DNA from: Bacteroides sp.
Lineage (GTDB): Bacteria > Bacteroidota > Bacteroidia > Bacteroidales > Muribaculaceae
Assembly: GCA_014801605.1 (NCBI GenBank)
Contig: JAAVDU010000035.1
Location: 37,112 to 43,641 of the forward strand
Length of the DNA: 6,530 nt
Direction of reading: 5' to 3'
Shown: positions 1 to 4,230 of the stretch, one piece after another
Numbering within the stretch: the stretch's first letter is position 1
Layout of the letters: each line of letters begins with the position of its first letter
Notes under the pieces: generated by a model
Database searches by the model: none
Told to the model about the DNA's origin: nothing
The model's input: only the letters and a program-made list of their open reading frames with translations
Position numbers and translations under genes: made by a program

Positions 1-302
1 CTACAGAAAAGATGCGTGTGCAATCTCAAAAAATGAGTCCGTGAAGAGGGATGAAGCGGATGAAATATGGCCGGAGAGATGATTTTTTCAGATAATTTTA
101 TCGTTTTTGAGAGGCCCGATTGCCGGAAAAGATGAAAAATTTGAGAGTGCCTAAAAAATTTTTCAGCGATTTTACCCTTATTTTACCCCTTTCAGCAAGA
201 GCGGGCCCAAAAATTTTTCAAAAAATTTTCATTTTTATTTTGCAATATTTCAATACTTTAATGAAAAACTTAAAAATTTCTTCAAAAAAAGTTGCTGAAA
301 AA
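1..302. other. AT-rich non-coding region upstream of the tRNA promoter
   Basis: I see no credible gene here. The only open frames are short, rich in Lys, Phe and Ile, and made of A/T runs. The stretch is full of A-tracts (153-158, 209-213, 220-225, 264-268, 272-276, 284-290, 298-302) and of a repeated AAAAATTTTTCA (154-165 and 209-220). A smaller repeat, ATTTTACCC, occurs at 169-177 and 180-188. The A-tracts crowd against the promoter at 303-334, so an intrinsically bent or UP-like element is plausible; that role is inference. Bases 1-120 are less AT-rich and could be the upstream flank of a gene outside the window, but no start or stop can be assigned. Confidence 0.6.
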
Positions 303-334
303 TTTGGTGGAATCAAAAAAAGGCAGTAATTTTG
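303..334 (+). promoter_or_regulatory. Bacteroidota-type promoter for tRNA-Asp
   Basis: TTTG at 303-306 and TAATTTTG at 327-334 are separated by exactly 20 nt. This matches the Bacteroidota primary-sigma consensus (-33 TTTG, then -7 TAnnTTTG) at every defined position. Transcription would begin near 340 and give a 5' leader of roughly 75-80 nt ahead of the tRNA. A-tracts lie directly upstream. It is the only full match I found between 1 and 698, so it may also serve the aroQ cluster by read-through. Confidence 0.8.
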
Positions 335-363
335 CATCGCAATCGGGAAACAAACGGTAGCCC

Positions 364-407
364 AAACGAAAGCAAAGGCCCACCGAAAGAAACGAAACGA
401 AAGCAAA
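364..407 (+). repeat. 13-nt direct repeat in the pre-tRNA leader
   Basis: AAACGAAAGCAAA occurs perfectly at 364-376 and 395-407, 31 nt apart, with further CGAAA units between them. The whole 340-417 leader is purine-rich with little pairing potential, so the pre-tRNA 5' end is probably single-stranded. The function is unknown. It may only be low-complexity leader sequence. Confidence 0.6.
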
Positions 408-417
408 ACCAAATCCT

Positions 418-492
418 GGTGCGGTAGTTCAGCCTGGTTAGAATACATGCCTGTCACGCATGGGGTCGCGGGTTCAAGTCCCGTCCGCACCG
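418..492 (+). tRNA. tRNA-Asp (anticodon GTC)
   Basis: A full cloverleaf can be drawn. The 7-bp acceptor stem is GGTGCGG (418-424) with CCGCACC (485-491). The D stem is GTTC (427-430) with GAAT (441-444). The 5-bp anticodon stem is CATGC (446-450) with GCATG (458-462), around a loop holding GTC at 453-455. The T stem (468-472 with 480-484) encloses TTCAAGT. The discriminator is G492, as expected for aspartate identity. The next bases are CCG, so the 3' CCA is not encoded and must be added after processing, which is common in Bacteroidota. It decodes GAC/GAU. The gene sits between a matched promoter and a terminator, so it looks like a stand-alone transcription unit. Confidence 0.97.
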
Positions 493-503
493 CCGAGGAG
501 AGA

Positions 504-547
504 GGAAGAGCAGCAGAGTAAACTTAGGTTTCCTGCTGCTCTTTTTT
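504..547 (+). terminator. Intrinsic terminator after tRNA-Asp
   Basis: The stem pairs AAGAGCAGCAG (506-516) with CTGCTGCTCTT (533-543), 11 perfect bp extended by two G-T pairs. The upper part can continue as AAAC (520-523) with GTTT (528-531) after a small internal loop. The 3' arm runs into a T-tract (542-547). It begins 12 nt after the tRNA, as expected for the end of a tRNA transcript, and separates it from the aroQ cluster. Confidence 0.9.
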
Positions 548-570
548 CGTATTCTCATACCAACAACCCC

Positions 571-590
571 AGATAGCATCCCCGCTATCT
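571..590 (+). other. Small hairpin in the aroQ leader
   Basis: AGATAGC (571-577) and GCTATCT (584-590) form a perfect 7-bp stem around ATCCCC. No T-tract follows on this strand. It lies just before the G-poor tract and is the only clear secondary structure in the aroQ leader. It could be an mRNA 5' stabiliser or a pausing element. The function is not known. Confidence 0.45.
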
Positions 591-690
591 TCTCAAACTC
601 CTCCCCTCCCCTCGCCTACAAACACTCTCTCAAACTCACTCCTCCTATGTAGCCTCTCTCAACCTCTCTTCTCCTTACCTCTCTAAAACC
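591..690 (+). promoter_or_regulatory. C-rich, G-poor leader upstream of aroQ (possible Rho-loading region)
   Basis: By direct count, these 100 bases hold 47 C and only 3 G, the rest being T and A. TCTCAAACTC occurs at 591-600 and 628-637, with a one-mismatch copy (TCTCAACCTC) at 657-666. RNA this poor in G cannot fold well, and an unstructured C-over-G bubble is the classic composition of Rho utilisation sites. Bacteroidota encode Rho, so a Rho-dependent terminator or attenuator before aroQ is a reasonable inference. No TAnnTTTG promoter is visible between the terminator and aroQ. It could instead be an unstructured translation enhancer, or chance composition. Confidence 0.45.
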
Positions 691-698
691 ACACGACT

Positions 699-1121
699 AT
701 GATCTGCATTATCAACGGCCCGAACCTTAACCTCCTCGGCAAACGACAACCCGAAATATACGGCTCCAAATCTTTCGACGACCATCTCCGCGAGATCCGC
801 GCCGAATTCCCCGACACACCTATCGAGTATTTCCAAAGTAACTGCGAAGGGGAGATCATCGACAAAATTCATCATCTCGGATATGATAACCCCGAATGTA
901 GCGGGATTGTGATGAACCCCGGAGCCTACGCCCACTATTCGATAGCCATTGCCGACGCTATATCGTCGGTCAACATACCCGTGATCGAGGTGCATATCTC
1001 AAATATACACGCACGCGAGGAGTTCCGCCATAAGTCTGTCACCGCTCCCGCAGCAAAGGGGATGATATGCGGATTGGGCCTCAATGGCTATAACCTCGCC
1101 ATACGCGCACTCCTCTCATGA
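699..1121 (+). CDS. aroQ: 3-Dehydroquinate dehydratase, type II
   Basis: This cytoplasmic enzyme performs the third step of the shikimate pathway, dehydrating 3-dehydroquinate to 3-dehydroshikimate toward chorismate and aromatic amino acids. The 140-residue length is normal for the dodecameric type II family. All signature parts are present: NGPNLNLLGKR (6-16) with Arg16 and catalytic Tyr21 on the flexible lid, MNPGAYAHYS (72-81) with Asn73, the EVHISN motif with Glu97 and catalytic His99, and REEFRHKS with Arg106 and Arg110. The ATG at 699 places the conserved start directly on the core fold, with A-rich sequence just upstream and no Shine-Dalgarno. Its stop overlaps the start of the methyltransferase (ATGA), suggesting translational coupling. 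The leader is strikingly G-poor and C-rich. The identification is very secure. Confidence 0.97.
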   Translation: MICIINGPNLNLLGKRQPEIYGSKSFDDHLREIRAEFPDTPIEYFQSNCEGEIIDKIHHLGYDNPECSGIVMNPGAYAHYSIAIADAISSVNIPVIEVHISNIHAREEFRHKSVTAPAAKGMICGLGLNGYNLAIRALLS

Positions 1122-1792
1122 GAAGTATGACCTTAGACGAATACATAGAGGCTCATATAGACGCTGAGCCGGACTATCTATACCAAATAGACCGTCTCAC
1201 CAATCTACGCCTCCTGAATGGCCGTATGTGCTCCGGACACACTCAGGGACGTCTCCTGAAGATGCTGACATCTATGATCGCCCCGAAGAGGGTGCTCGAG
1301 CTCGGCACTTTCTCAGGATATTCCGCACTCTGCATCGCCGAGGCTCTACCCGACGATGCCCGCCTCGACACAATCGAGGTGGACGACGAACTCGAGGACT
1401 TTATACGCCACAACCTCTCCCTCTCTCCGCACGGCCATAAGGTAAGACTCCATATAGGGGATGCCTCGGAGATTATGCAGCAATGGAAGCCGGAGGAGTT
1501 CGACCTTATATTCATCGATGCCGACAAGAGGCATTACGACGATTATTACCGGGCCGCTCTCCCCCTCCTGCGCCCCGGAGGCTATATGATAGCCGACAAT
1601 ACCCTCTGGGACGGACATGTCACCGAAACAGCCACCCGATCACCCCAGACTTTGGGGATAAAACGCTTCAACGACCTTGTAGCGGCCGACCATCGGGTGG
1701 AGAAAGTGATTATACCGCTACGCGACGGCCTCACGATCATACGCCGCCTTCCGCAAAGCGACTTTCACGCCGGAAGGGACGATAAACGATAA
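1118..1792 (+). CDS. Class I SAM-dependent O-methyltransferase (COMT/CCoAOMT-like)
   Basis: Predicted cytosolic, metal-dependent O-methyltransferase of the catechol/caffeoyl-CoA type, 224 aa, the usual size. The Rossmann core shows motif I ELGTFSGYSA (61-70), the acidic ribose-binding Glu87 at the end of strand 2, FIDADK (132-137) with Asp134 and Lys137, and ADN (159-161), whose Asp160 and Asn161 would bind the divalent metal together with Asp134. The C-terminal LRDGLTIIRR is typical of Bacteroidota members. The physiological substrate is unknown; relatives methylate catechols, and some bacterial ones modify tRNA (TrmR-like), so RNA cannot be excluded given the rbfA neighbour. The first ATG (1118) overlaps the aroQ stop as ATGA. 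A second in-frame ATG at 1127 gives MTLDEYI, the start I recall for homologues, and is an equally good choice. Confidence 0.9.
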   Translation: MRSMTLDEYIEAHIDAEPDYLYQIDRLTNLRLLNGRMCSGHTQGRLLKMLTSMIAPKRVLELGTFSGYSALCIAEALPDDARLDTIEVDDELEDFIRHNLSLSPHGHKVRLHIGDASEIMQQWKPEEFDLIFIDADKRHYDDYYRAALPLLRPGGYMIADNTLWDGHVTETATRSPQTLGIKRFNDLVAADHRVEKVIIPLRDGLTIIRRLPQSDFHAGRDDKR

Positions 1793-1808
1793 CACCCCCG
1801 ACAGCGTT

Positions 1809-1847
1809 ATATAGAATGGGGACACTCTTCCGGACGTCTCCCTATAT
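1809..1847 (+). other. Hairpin in the methyltransferase-rbfA gap
   Basis: ATATAG (1809-1814) pairs with CTATAT (1842-1847). Above a 3-nt bulge (AAT, 1815-1817), GGGGAC (1818-1823) pairs with GTCTCC (1836-1841), including one G-T pair. The loop has 12 nt. No T-tract follows, so it is unlikely to terminate by itself. I see no TAnnTTTG promoter in this gap, so rbfA is probably co-transcribed with the upstream genes, and the hairpin may mark RNA processing or stability control. Confidence 0.45.
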
Positions 1848-1876
1848 CCTACCCAAAATTAAAACCAACAGAAATT

Positions 1877-2248
1877 ATGGAAAGTAAACGTCAAGCCAAG
1901 ATAGCACGGCTCCTTCAGAAGGAGCTGAGCGAGATTTTCCGCCGCCAGACTGCGATGCTCGGTGGCGTCATCGTGTCGGTGAGCGCAGTGCGCGTCACCC
2001 CTGACCTCAGTATAGCCAAGGCATATCTCAGCATCTTCCCCCCTGAGAAGTCGCAGGAGATTCTGGCTAACATCAACAAACAGGCCAAGACCGTAAGATA
2101 TGAACTTGCCCAGGCGGTGAAACAGGTGCTCCGCAAATGTCCCGACCTCCAGTTCTATCTCGACGATTCGCTGGATTATATCGAAAACATCGACCGTCTT
2201 CTCGGTCCGCACAAGGAACACGAAGAGGAGAATAAAGAGGCTGAATGA
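1877..2248 (+). CDS. rbfA: 30S ribosome-binding factor RbfA
   Basis: RbfA is a small KH-fold protein that binds the 30S subunit during late maturation, near the 5' end of 16S rRNA, and is important in the cold. The 123 residues begin with the basic helix typical of the family (RQAKIARLLQKELSEIF, 5-21). Then come strand VIVSVSAVRVTPDLSIAKAYLSIF (starting 31), a helix with VRYELAQAVKQVL (73-85), and the conserved ending LQFYLDDSLDYIENIDRLL (91-109). A short charged tail (HKEHEEENKEAE) follows. The ATG at 1877 is preceded by an A-rich stretch, as is usual for Shine-Dalgarno-less Bacteroidota genes. Its stop overlaps the permease start (ATGA at 2245-2248), implying coupled translation. The identification is secure. 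Confidence 0.95.
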   Translation: MESKRQAKIARLLQKELSEIFRRQTAMLGGVIVSVSAVRVTPDLSIAKAYLSIFPPEKSQEILANINKQAKTVRYELAQAVKQVLRKCPDLQFYLDDSLDYIENIDRLLGPHKEHEEENKEAE

Positions 2249-3480
2249 ATCCGTTTCCCCTCCCGGCCCGCATAGCCTGGCGCTATCTGAGGGCCCCGAA
2301 ATCACATAGCGCGGTCAGCGCGATATCCGTCATATCAGTGGTGGGGGTGGCTGTGGCCACCGCCGCCATTATTTGTGTGCTCTCGGTTTTCAACGGATTC
2401 CGGGAGGTGCTCACAGAGAAACTGGACATCCTCGCCCCGGATGTGCTCGTCACTCCCGCCCAAGGGAAGACATTCGCCGACGGCGACTCCCTGGCCTCGG
2501 CTATTGCCACGGTGGAGGGTGTGGAGATGGCTCTCCCGACTGTGGTTGACAATGCCCTCGCCCTTGCCGACGGCCGTGAGATGCCGGTCACGTTGCGGGG
2601 TGTCGACATGAAGCGCTATCCGGCTCTTACGCATATCGACTCCATAATGACGGGAGGGCGCCCCCTCGGGGAATTCTCCACGGAGGATGTGGCGATATCG
2701 GTGGGGGTGGCGCGCCAACTCGGCATATTCACTCCCGATGTAGCCATGCTCCTCTTCGCGCCGCGCCGCGAGGGGAGGGTGAATCTTGCCAATCCCCTCT
2801 CATCATTCCTCACCGACTCCGTCAACGTGGCCGATGTATTCCAGGCCATGCAGAGCGAATACGACGAGAAACAGGTGATCTGCGATATAGAGACCGCCAG
2901 AAGACTATTTCAGTATGACTCCGAGGCCACAGCCATAGAGGTGGCCACAGTTCCGGGAGCCGATGTAACGGAGGTGGCAACCCACATAGCCGCCAGGCTC
3001 GGGCCTGACGCTGTGGTGAAGGACCGCTTCCGCCAGCAGGAGGTCAACTTCCGGATGATCTCGATTGAGAAATGGGTCACCTTCCTGCTGCTCATATTCA
3101 TTCTTGTGATAGCCTCCTTCAACATCATAAGCTCCCTCTGCATGCTTGTGCTTGAGAAAGACTCCTCGATAGCCACCCTCTCCGCGCTCGGCATGAACCG
3201 CCGGGAGATAGGGGGTGTGTTTTGGTGGGAGAGCATGTATGTCTCCCTTACGGGGGGACTGACCGGAGTGGTAGCCGGGATTGTCTTGTGTCTGCTTCAG
3301 GAATGGCTGGGACTCATACGCCTCGGAGGCGACCCATCAAGCCTTGTGATACAGGCCTATCCCGTGAAAGTGGAATGGGGAGATATCGGAGTGGCCCTGA
3401 TTCCCGTTGTGGCGATCGGTGTGGTCACGGCATTCATCACCTCCGCCTTCGCGCGAAGCCGCATCCCCTCGTCACGGTAG
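2245..3480 (+). CDS. LolC/LolE-like ABC transporter permease (FtsX/MacB family)
   Basis: Inner-membrane permease of the type that, in LolCDE, extracts outer-membrane lipoproteins for transfer to the periplasmic carrier. The 411 residues show the family's four-helix plan: TM1 at about 24-49, a large periplasmic domain at about 55-272 (MacB-PCD-like), then TM2 (277-302), TM3 (333-353) and TM4 (381-403). NIISSLCMLVLEKDSSIATL (293-312) followed by SALGM is the coupling-helix region typical of LolC and LolE. The N-terminal IAWRYLRAPKSHSAVSAIS resembles Bacteroidota homologues. No ATPase (LolD) is encoded in this window, so it must come from elsewhere. The ATG at 2245 overlaps the rbfA stop. The tail ending ARSRIPSSR is short and basic. 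LolC versus LolE cannot be decided here; some bacteria use a single LolF-type subunit. Confidence 0.88.
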   Translation: MNPFPLPARIAWRYLRAPKSHSAVSAISVISVVGVAVATAAIICVLSVFNGFREVLTEKLDILAPDVLVTPAQGKTFADGDSLASAIATVEGVEMALPTVVDNALALADGREMPVTLRGVDMKRYPALTHIDSIMTGGRPLGEFSTEDVAISVGVARQLGIFTPDVAMLLFAPRREGRVNLANPLSSFLTDSVNVADVFQAMQSEYDEKQVICDIETARRLFQYDSEATAIEVATVPGADVTEVATHIAARLGPDAVVKDRFRQQEVNFRMISIEKWVTFLLLIFILVIASFNIISSLCMLVLEKDSSIATLSALGMNRREIGGVFWWESMYVSLTGGLTGVVAGIVLCLLQEWLGLIRLGGDPSSLVIQAYPVKVEWGDIGVALIPVVAIGVVTAFITSAFARSRIPSSR

Positions 3481-3508
3481 ATTATGAAGAGCATGCGACA
3501 GGTTTTTT
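3467..3508 (+). terminator. Weak candidate terminator at the end of the permease gene
   Basis: CCT (3467-3469) and GTC (3471-3473), with one bulged C between them, can pair with GACAGG (3497-3502). This is followed directly by TTTTTTAT (3503-3510). The stem is only 6 bp around a 23-nt loop and uses the last codons of the permease, so it is a poor intrinsic terminator. The T6 run is the best argument for it. Confidence 0.3.
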
Positions 3509-3514
3509 ATCCTC

Positions 3515-3564
3515 TTGCAATAATAAATGCGTCTGTACACCCCTTTTTATGATAAATTTATTGC
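3515..3564. promoter_or_regulatory. Possible operator region upstream of the regulator promoter
   Basis: TTGCAATAA (3515-3523) is an inverted near-match to TTATTGCGA (3558-3566), with the core GCAATAA/TTATTGC perfect. ATAAATTTAT (3552-3561) is a perfect 10-bp palindrome. TTGCG is also repeated at 3561-3565 and 3571-3575. Such AT-rich dyads suit an Lrp-family binding site, and autoregulation is common in that family, but AT-rich DNA makes chance matches easy. This is inference. Confidence 0.35.
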
Positions 3565-3600
3565 GAAAAGTTGCGTATATCCCAAATTAATGATAAATTT
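3549..3600 (+). repeat. 11-nt direct repeat ATGATAAATTT around the promoter
   Basis: ATGATAAATTT occurs perfectly at 3549-3559 and 3590-3600, 41 nt apart, close to four helical turns. The downstream copy overlaps the -7 element. The upstream copy lacks the final G of TAnnTTTG and has no suitably spaced TTG. It is therefore either a decayed second promoter or the partner site of a protein bound on one DNA face. Confidence 0.55.
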
Positions 3601-3601
3601 G
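3570..3601 (+). promoter_or_regulatory. Bacteroidota-type promoter for the Lrp/AsnC-family gene
   Basis: GTTG (3570-3573, three of four matches to TTTG) is followed after exactly 20 nt by TAAATTTG (3594-3601), a full match to TAnnTTTG. Transcription would start near 3607, giving a leader of about 90 nt before the ATG at 3696. This separates the regulator from the aroQ-permease cluster. It may also serve the YfhO-family gene by read-through. Confidence 0.75.
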
Positions 3602-3619
3602 CACAGCTAACGTAACAGA

Positions 3620-3650
3620 GGGTGCTTCCACCCCTGGGAACAGGGTGGGA
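3620..3650 (+). promoter_or_regulatory. Two mutually exclusive hairpins in the regulator's 5' leader
   Basis: Hairpin A pairs GGGTG (3620-3624) with CACCC (3629-3633) around a CTTC tetraloop. Hairpin B pairs TTCCACCC (3626-3633) with GGGTGGGA (3643-3650), 8 bp with one G-T pair and a 9-nt loop. They compete for the same CACCC, so the leader can take only one form at a time. It matches no riboswitch class I recognise and shows no terminator T-tract. Any switch function is inference. Confidence 0.45.
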
Positions 3651-3656
3651 ACAGCC
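3635..3656 (+). repeat. Tandem 11-nt repeat in the leader
   Basis: TGGGAACAGGG (3635-3645) is followed immediately by TGGGAACAGCC (3646-3656), nine of eleven positions identical. The period is about one helical turn, and the repeat lies about 30-50 nt after the predicted transcription start. It overlaps the right arm of hairpin B. It could be a doubled protein site on DNA or RNA, or a simple duplication. Confidence 0.6.
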
Positions 3657-3695
3657 TCGCAACATAAACAGAGAGCAATCTCAAAAACATTTACC

Positions 3696-4160
3696 ATGGA
3701 TCGTATCGACAACTTAGACAAGAAGATTCTGAACATCATCATGAAGAACGCCCGCATAGCCTCGAAAGACGTGGCTCTTGAGTGTGGCGTATCCAGGGCT
3801 GCAATCCATCAGAGGATCCAGCGGCTCATCGAAATGAAGGTCATCACCGGCTCAGGGTATAACGTGAATCCTAAATCGTTGGGTTACAATACATGCACCT
3901 ATATCGGTGTGAATCTTGAGAAGGGTTCCATGTACCGTGAGGTTGTGCAGGAGCTGGAGAAGATCCCCGAGGTTGTGGAGTGCCACTTCACAACAGGCCC
4001 CTACTCTATGCTCATCAAGGTCTACGCTCAAGACAACCAGCACCTCATGGAGCTGCTTAACGACCAGATTCAGCACATCCCCGGAGTGTCAGGGACTGAG
4101 ACCCTCATCTCTCTGGAACAGAGCATGAACCGTCAGATCTATATCAAGACTGACAAATAA
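3696..4160 (+). CDS. Lrp/AsnC-family transcriptional regulator
   Basis: Feast/famine-type DNA-binding regulator of 154 aa, the standard size. The N-terminal winged HTH covers about 4-52 (IDNLDKKILNIIMKNARIASKD begins it), with the recognition helix near SRAAIHQRIQRL (33-44). A linker (TGSGYNVNPKSLGY) leads to the RAM/AsnC ligand-binding and oligomerisation domain, about 66-142, including VVECHFTTGPYSMLIKVYA (93-111), the region that in Lrp/AsnC lines the amino-acid effector pocket. I chose the ATG at 3696. An upstream in-frame ATG at 3645 would add 17 unrelated residues and lies inside the leader hairpin. The 3696 ATG yields MDRIDNLDKKIL, the typical family start, and has A-rich sequence before it. 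It has its own promoter. Effector and targets are unknown; autoregulation and control of the downstream YfhO-family gene are possible. Confidence 0.93.
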   Translation: MDRIDNLDKKILNIIMKNARIASKDVALECGVSRAAIHQRIQRLIEMKVITGSGYNVNPKSLGYNTCTYIGVNLEKGSMYREVVQELEKIPEVVECHFTTGPYSMLIKVYAQDNQHLMELLNDQIQHIPGVSGTETLISLEQSMNRQIYIKTDK

Positions 4161-4174
4161 TCATCAAGGCTTGT

Positions 4175-4205
4175 GCGGAGGGCCTTCTTCTGAAAGGCCT
4201 TCCGC
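4175..4205 (+). terminator. Strong hairpin between the regulator and the YfhO-family gene
   Basis: GCGGAGGGCCTT (4175-4186) pairs with AAGGCCTTCCGC (4194-4205), 12 bp with a single G-T pair and a 7-nt loop. The following bases are TTCTCCCC, not a T-tract, so intrinsic termination would be inefficient. It starts 15 nt after the regulator's stop. It may protect the 3' end of the regulator mRNA or terminate partially, with the downstream gene transcribed by read-through, since no TAnnTTTG promoter is visible in this 70-base gap. Confidence 0.6.
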
Positions 4206-4230
4206 TTCTCCCCAAGGCCCAAACTCCGGA

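Noticed and set aside
28..60. TGAGTCCGTGA followed by ATGAA resembles the core of a hammerhead ribozyme.
   Set aside because: The CUGANGA core is absent (the bases read AAAAATGA), stem II has no GGAC partner for GTCC, and the GAAA segment is not in place. A chance resemblance.
120..329. 69-codon open frame upstream of the tRNA promoter.
   Set aside because: It consists of A/T runs translated as Lys, Phe and Ile, has no recognisable domain, and runs across the promoter elements at 303-334.
218..490. 90-codon open frame on the minus strand.
   Set aside because: Its first third is the antisense of the tRNA-Asp gene and the rest is AT-rich leader. Antisense tRNA frames are common spurious calls.
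418..492. tRNA gene as an attachment site for an integrated element.
   Set aside because: I see no second copy of the tRNA 3' end in the window and no integrase. The genes downstream are ordinary housekeeping genes.
3222..3590. 122-codon frame overlapping the end of the permease gene.
   Set aside because: It is out of frame with the well-supported permease, lacks any domain, and runs through the intergenic palindromes.
3645..3695. Upstream in-frame start that would extend the Lrp/AsnC-family protein by 17 residues.
   Set aside because: The GTG/ATG region lies within the leader hairpins, the added residues have no family counterpart, and the start at 3696 gives the typical N-terminus. (The extended frame's first codon lies at 3645.)
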